Positions 61,448-64,000 of a stretch of 64,000 nt of DNA are shown here, one piece after another. The translations under genes and the position numbers were made by a program. Where the stretch lies: contig DBMR01000069.1 of NCBI GenBank assembly GCA_002298785.1, positions 142,298 to 206,297 of the forward strand, given 5' to 3'. The notes below the pieces were generated by a model, which ran no database searches, was not told where the DNA came from, and was given only the letters and a program-made list of their open reading frames with translations. Positions within the stretch are counted from its first letter, which is position 1; each line of letters opens with the position of its first letter. The stretch comes from Verrucomicrobia subdivision 3 bacterium UBA693 (GTDB lineage Bacteria; Verrucomicrobiota; Verrucomicrobiia; Limisphaerales; UBA8199).

Positions 61448-62443
61448 TTGTTATTCCCATGGGCTGTGAGACGCATCTGTTGCAGCATTATCATTTTTTT
61501 GGCGCTGGCCCTGGTTGCCGCCCGGTCGGAAACGTTCAAGCTCAACAACAACGAGTCGATTACCGGCGAGGTGCTGATCAGTTCGGCCAATGATAGTGGC
61601 GTGCAGATCAAGGTCGGAGACGGCAAATATGAGCGGGTGCCGTGGGGCAATTTTTCCCAGGAGGATTTGAAGAAGTTCAAGGAGAACAAGAAGCTGGAGC
61701 CCCTGGTCGAGCCGTATATCGAGATCACACAGGAGGAGAAGATTCAGCGCACGGAGGTGCCCCGGAAGGCGCCGCCGCGGCTGGAGTTGCCGCCGAAGCA
61801 ATCATTGCTGGGCGCTTTGGCTGGTTCCTTGCCGGGCGTCTTCGTGCTTCTGGTCCTGTGGGCCGGCAGCATCTACGCCGGTTATGAAGTGCATTTGTTT
61901 CGGGGCCATCCTTTGCCGCTGGTTTGTGGAGTCTCGGCCGTCCTGCCGATCATTGGGCCGATCATTTTCCTGAGCCTGCCCACCAAAGTTAAAAGTCTGG
62001 ACGCCGAGGAAGAGGCGGCCGGTGCCGGAGATTACGCCCCGGCGGGGACGGTGGCCGCCGCCGCCGCTGCGGCTGCTTCAGCAGACGTCAATCCGATGCT
62101 CGACGAGAAAGTGGCGCATCCGTCCGGACTTCACCTGGCTCACCAGGCGGAGGAGAAGTCTTCCATACCCAAGCCCACCACTTTCCAGCGCGGTCAGTTC
62201 ACCTTCAATCGCCGCTTTTTTGAGACCAAGTTCCCGGGCTTTTTCGGCACCATCAAACGCGAGGCGGACCGGGACATGGTGCTGGTGATCAAGTCGCCCC
62301 GCGGCCAGCACGTGGGGCAGCGCATCACGCGCATTGCCTCGAACGACCTACACATCGAGGAGCGTCAGGGCGCCGCCACTCACGAAGTTCAAATTCACTT
62401 CCAGGAAATTCAGGAGATCATCCTCAAACACAAGGACACCTGA
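61448..62443 (+). CDS. membrane protein of unknown function, TTG start
   Basis: 331 residues from a TTG (no in-frame ATG fits better). A signal-like helix (about 8-27) is followed by a small SH3-like exported segment (FKLNNNESITGEVLISS, about 30-75), then two membrane helices (about 125-147 and 155-176), an acidic/Ala-rich linker (AAAAAAAASADV) and a C-terminal domain (about 245-331) with FFETKFPGFFGTIKREADRDMVLVIKS. No known family. It precedes adk and fmt on the same strand with a 61-base gap. Confidence 0.65.
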   Translation: MLFPWAVRRICCSIIIFLALALVAARSETFKLNNNESITGEVLISSANDSGVQIKVGDGKYERVPWGNFSQEDLKKFKENKKLEPLVEPYIEITQEEKIQRTEVPRKAPPRLELPPKQSLLGALAGSLPGVFVLLVLWAGSIYAGYEVHLFRGHPLPLVCGVSAVLPIIGPIIFLSLPTKVKSLDAEEEAAGAGDYAPAGTVAAAAAAAASADVNPMLDEKVAHPSGLHLAHQAEEKSSIPKPTTFQRGQFTFNRRFFETKFPGFFGTIKREADRDMVLVIKSPRGQHVGQRITRIASNDLHIEERQGAATHEVQIHFQEIQEIILKHKDT

Positions 62444-62504
62444 GCGGTTGGGGTGCGGCACGGCTGCCTTTGACCTCGGGCCAGGAACCAACAATATTCG
62501 CCGC

Positions 62505-63086
62505 ATGAAATACCGCACAATCCTGTTATTTGGCGCCCCCGGTGCGGGCAAAGGGACACAGGGAAAAATCCTGGGCACGATACCCAATCTATTCCACTGC
62601 GCCTGCGGGGACGTGTTCCGGAGCCTCAAAACCGATGACGCGGTGGGGAAGATCTTTCTCGAGTATTCCAGCCGCGGCCAGTTGGTGCCGGACGCCCCGA
62701 CGGTGCAATTGTGGCGGCATTTCATCGAAGGCTGCACCCAGACCGGCCGGTTCCGGCCCGCGGACGACACCCTGGTGCTGGATGGCATTCCCCGGAATGT
62801 CGCGCAGGCGGAAATCCTCAAGGACAGCCTGGACGTGAAGGCGATCTTTTACCTGCGCTGCACGAAGGAGGAAGGCCTGGTGCAACGGTTGCAGCGTCGG
62901 GCCCTGAAGGAAAACCGGCTGGATGACGCGAATCTGGATGTCATTCGAGACCGGCTCAAAACCTACGAGCGTGAAAGTAAGCCGCTCCTGGATTTCTATG
63001 GCCGTGAACGCGTGGTGCGCATCAACGCGGACCAGCCTCCCGCCAAGGTGTTGCTCGACATTTTGCGAAAGCTGCTAAAGCTGTGA
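62505..63086 (+). CDS. adk: adenylate kinase (short-LID type)
   Basis: 193 residues from Met at 62505 (MKYRTILLFGAPGAGKGTQG); the frame extends 57 codons upstream into sequence overlapping the previous gene. P-loop GAPGAGKGT, NMP-binding RGQLVPDAPTV and DGIPRN, and a short LID (ALKENRLDD) without the zinc-binding cysteines of the long form. It interconverts ATP, AMP and ADP. Related UMP/CMP kinases share this form, so nucleotide specificity is not certain. Its stop overlaps the GTG of fmt (GTGA). Confidence 0.88.
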   Translation: MKYRTILLFGAPGAGKGTQGKILGTIPNLFHCACGDVFRSLKTDDAVGKIFLEYSSRGQLVPDAPTVQLWRHFIEGCTQTGRFRPADDTLVLDGIPRNVAQAEILKDSLDVKAIFYLRCTKEEGLVQRLQRRALKENRLDDANLDVIRDRLKTYERESKPLLDFYGRERVVRINADQPPAKVLLDILRKLLKL

Positions 63087-64000
63087 GCGGACAGCCGTTG
63101 CGGATCGTGTTCATGGGCACGCCGGAGCTGGCGCGCACGACGTTGCGCACGCTGGCTGCCAACCCCGCCTACACTCTCCCCCTGGTCGTCTCCCAGCCCG
63201 ACCGTCCCAAAGGACGCGAACTCCGACTGCTGCCGACCCCGGTGAAAGAACTGGCCCTGGAGCTCGGTCTGCGTATCGCCCAGCCGGAAAAAGTGCGGCA
63301 GCCGGAATTCCTGGCCTTGCTGCGCGAGGTGAACCCGGAGCTGATCGTGGTCGCCGCCTTTGGCCAGATCCTGCCGCAAGCGCTGCTGGAGCTGCCCCGG
63401 CACGGTTGCCTCAATGTTCATACTTCGTTGCTGCCCCGGTTGCGCGGGGCGGCCCCCATCCAGCGCGCGATCCTGAACGGTGATCAGGAAACGGGCGTGA
63501 CGATCATGAAAATGGACGTGGGACTCGATACCGGGGATATCCTGACGATGGAATCGACCCCCATCACTCCGGAAGACACCGCGGTGACGCTGCATGATCG
63601 GCTCGCAGACCTTGGCGCCAGGTTGCTCGACCGCACGATTCCAGACTGGGTTGCGGGCAGGATCGTTCCGCGCCCACAACCGCATGAGCTCGCCACGCAC
63701 GCCGCCAAGATTCGCAAAGCGGAAGGGTTGATCAATTGGTTGCAGCCAGCCAGTCAGATTGCGAACCAGATCCGGGGATTGATGCCCTGGCCCGGTGCGT
63801 ACACCTATTTGCCCGGACGGCCCCATCCGCTGCTCCTCAAGATATGGCAAGGAGTGCGTGGTGACGGTTCCGGAATTCCCGGACGCGTGCTGGCGGCGGA
63901 TCGTGAAGGGATCGTGGTAGGTTGCGGCAAGGGGACGCTCCGTCTGCTGAGCCTGCAGCGCGAAGGCGCGCGGCGAATGAACGCGGCGGAGTTTCTAACC
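63083..64000 (+). CDS. fmt: methionyl-tRNA formyltransferase, cut at the right edge
   Basis: 306 codons are visible from a GTG that overlaps the adk stop; the frame is still open at base 64000. Signature blocks: RIVFMGTPELA, NVHTSLLPRLRGAAPIQRAIL, and GVTIMKMDVGLDTGDIL, with the C-terminal OB-like domain after about residue 205. It formylates Met-tRNA for translation initiation. Given a usual length of about 310-315 residues, only the last few residues are missing. A def gene is not seen beside it in this window. Confidence 0.95.
   Translation, partial: MSGQPLRIVFMGTPELARTTLRTLAANPAYTLPLVVSQPDRPKGRELRLLPTPVKELALELGLRIAQPEKVRQPEFLALLREVNPELIVVAAFGQILPQALLELPRHGCLNVHTSLLPRLRGAAPIQRAILNGDQETGVTIMKMDVGLDTGDILTMESTPITPEDTAVTLHDRLADLGARLLDRTIPDWVAGRIVPRPQPHELATHAAKIRKAEGLINWLQPASQIANQIRGLMPWPGAYTYLPGRPHPLLLKIWQGVRGDGSGIPGRVLAADREGIVVGCGKGTLRLLSLQREGARRMNAAEFLT

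Noticed and set aside
62334..62504. N-terminal extension of adenylate kinase by 57 residues
   Set aside because: The extension overlaps the previous gene in another frame, and adenylate kinases begin just before the P-loop.
1..64000. tRNA, rRNA, CRISPR arrays, insertion sequences and phage genes
   Set aside because: I looked in all gaps and saw no cloverleaf-like sequence, no regularly spaced repeats and no transposase or integrase motifs. A covariance-model scan would be the decisive test for RNA genes.

Overview
The window is a G+C-rich bacterial chromosome segment with no phage, insertion sequence, CRISPR array or RNA gene that I could see. The gene mix (LpxL-type acyltransferase, lipoproteins and Tat/Sec exported multihaem cytochromes implying a Gram-negative envelope, a GH106-like glycosidase, PQQ-propeller and beta-helix secreted proteins, DUF2157/GDYXXLXY pair, TMTC-like TPR membrane proteins) suggests a Verrucomicrobiota member, perhaps Limisphaerales/Pedosphaera-like. 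That placement is inference from gene content, not a marker-gene result.

Layout. 1-10.0 kb: a truncated secreted protein, an HtrA-like protease, an ADP-forming acyl-CoA synthetase/GNAT fusion, pyruvate:ferredoxin oxidoreductase (nifJ) and a dihydroorotate-dehydrogenase-like partner closed by a strong terminator. 10.1-11.8 kb: a radical SAM protein divergent from a Crp/Fnr regulator. 12.1-24.1 kb: a respiratory island on the + strand encoding 29 c-type haem motifs: three paralogous monohaem cytochromes c, two [tetrahaem cytochrome - Tat ferredoxin - NrfD] modules, a NapC/ImcH-like seven-haem quinol dehydrogenase and a CbcL-like eleven-haem cytochrome c/cytochrome b fusion. The second NrfD protein carries a cyclic-nucleotide-binding domain inserted between its sixth and seventh membrane helices, with the phosphate-binding Glu and Arg intact. 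No terminal reductase (NrfA, molybdopterin enzyme) lies in the window, so the island looks like a set of quinone/periplasm electron-transfer devices, possibly for extracellular or periplasmic acceptors.

24.2-38.1 kb: accessory genes: MFS transporter, GH106-like glycosidase with an arabinose/fucose-isomerase-like enzyme, DUF2157/GDYXXLXY membrane pair, FmdB-type zinc ribbon, PQQ-like propeller, beta-helix protein and an orphan HExxE-containing protein. 38.2-44.8 kb (- strand): a tightly overlapping seven-gene type II fatty-acid/polyketide-like operon: FabL enoyl reductase, FabG ketoreductase, an extended acyl carrier protein, a double-hotdog dehydratase whose catalytic His and Glu lie in different halves, two ketosynthases, and a fusion of an AcpS phosphopantetheinyl transferase with an LpxL-type acyltransferase. 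Next to it (44.9-49.1 kb) is an operon of an ICMT-like methyltransferase, two tandem lipoprotein hydrolases and a condensation/WS-DGAT-like acyltransferase. Together they look like a dedicated pathway for making and transferring an unusual acyl group.

49.2-64 kb: housekeeping: coaX, birA, nadC, a bifunctional NAD(P)HX epimerase/dehydratase, a GspC/PilP-like secretion protein, a lone RelE-like toxin, cysK, two adjacent TMTC-like membrane TPR proteins, a membrane protein of unknown role, adenylate kinase and an fmt gene cut by the right edge. The two most interesting points are the cyclic-nucleotide domain inside NrfD and the lipid operon with its fused and rearranged enzymes.
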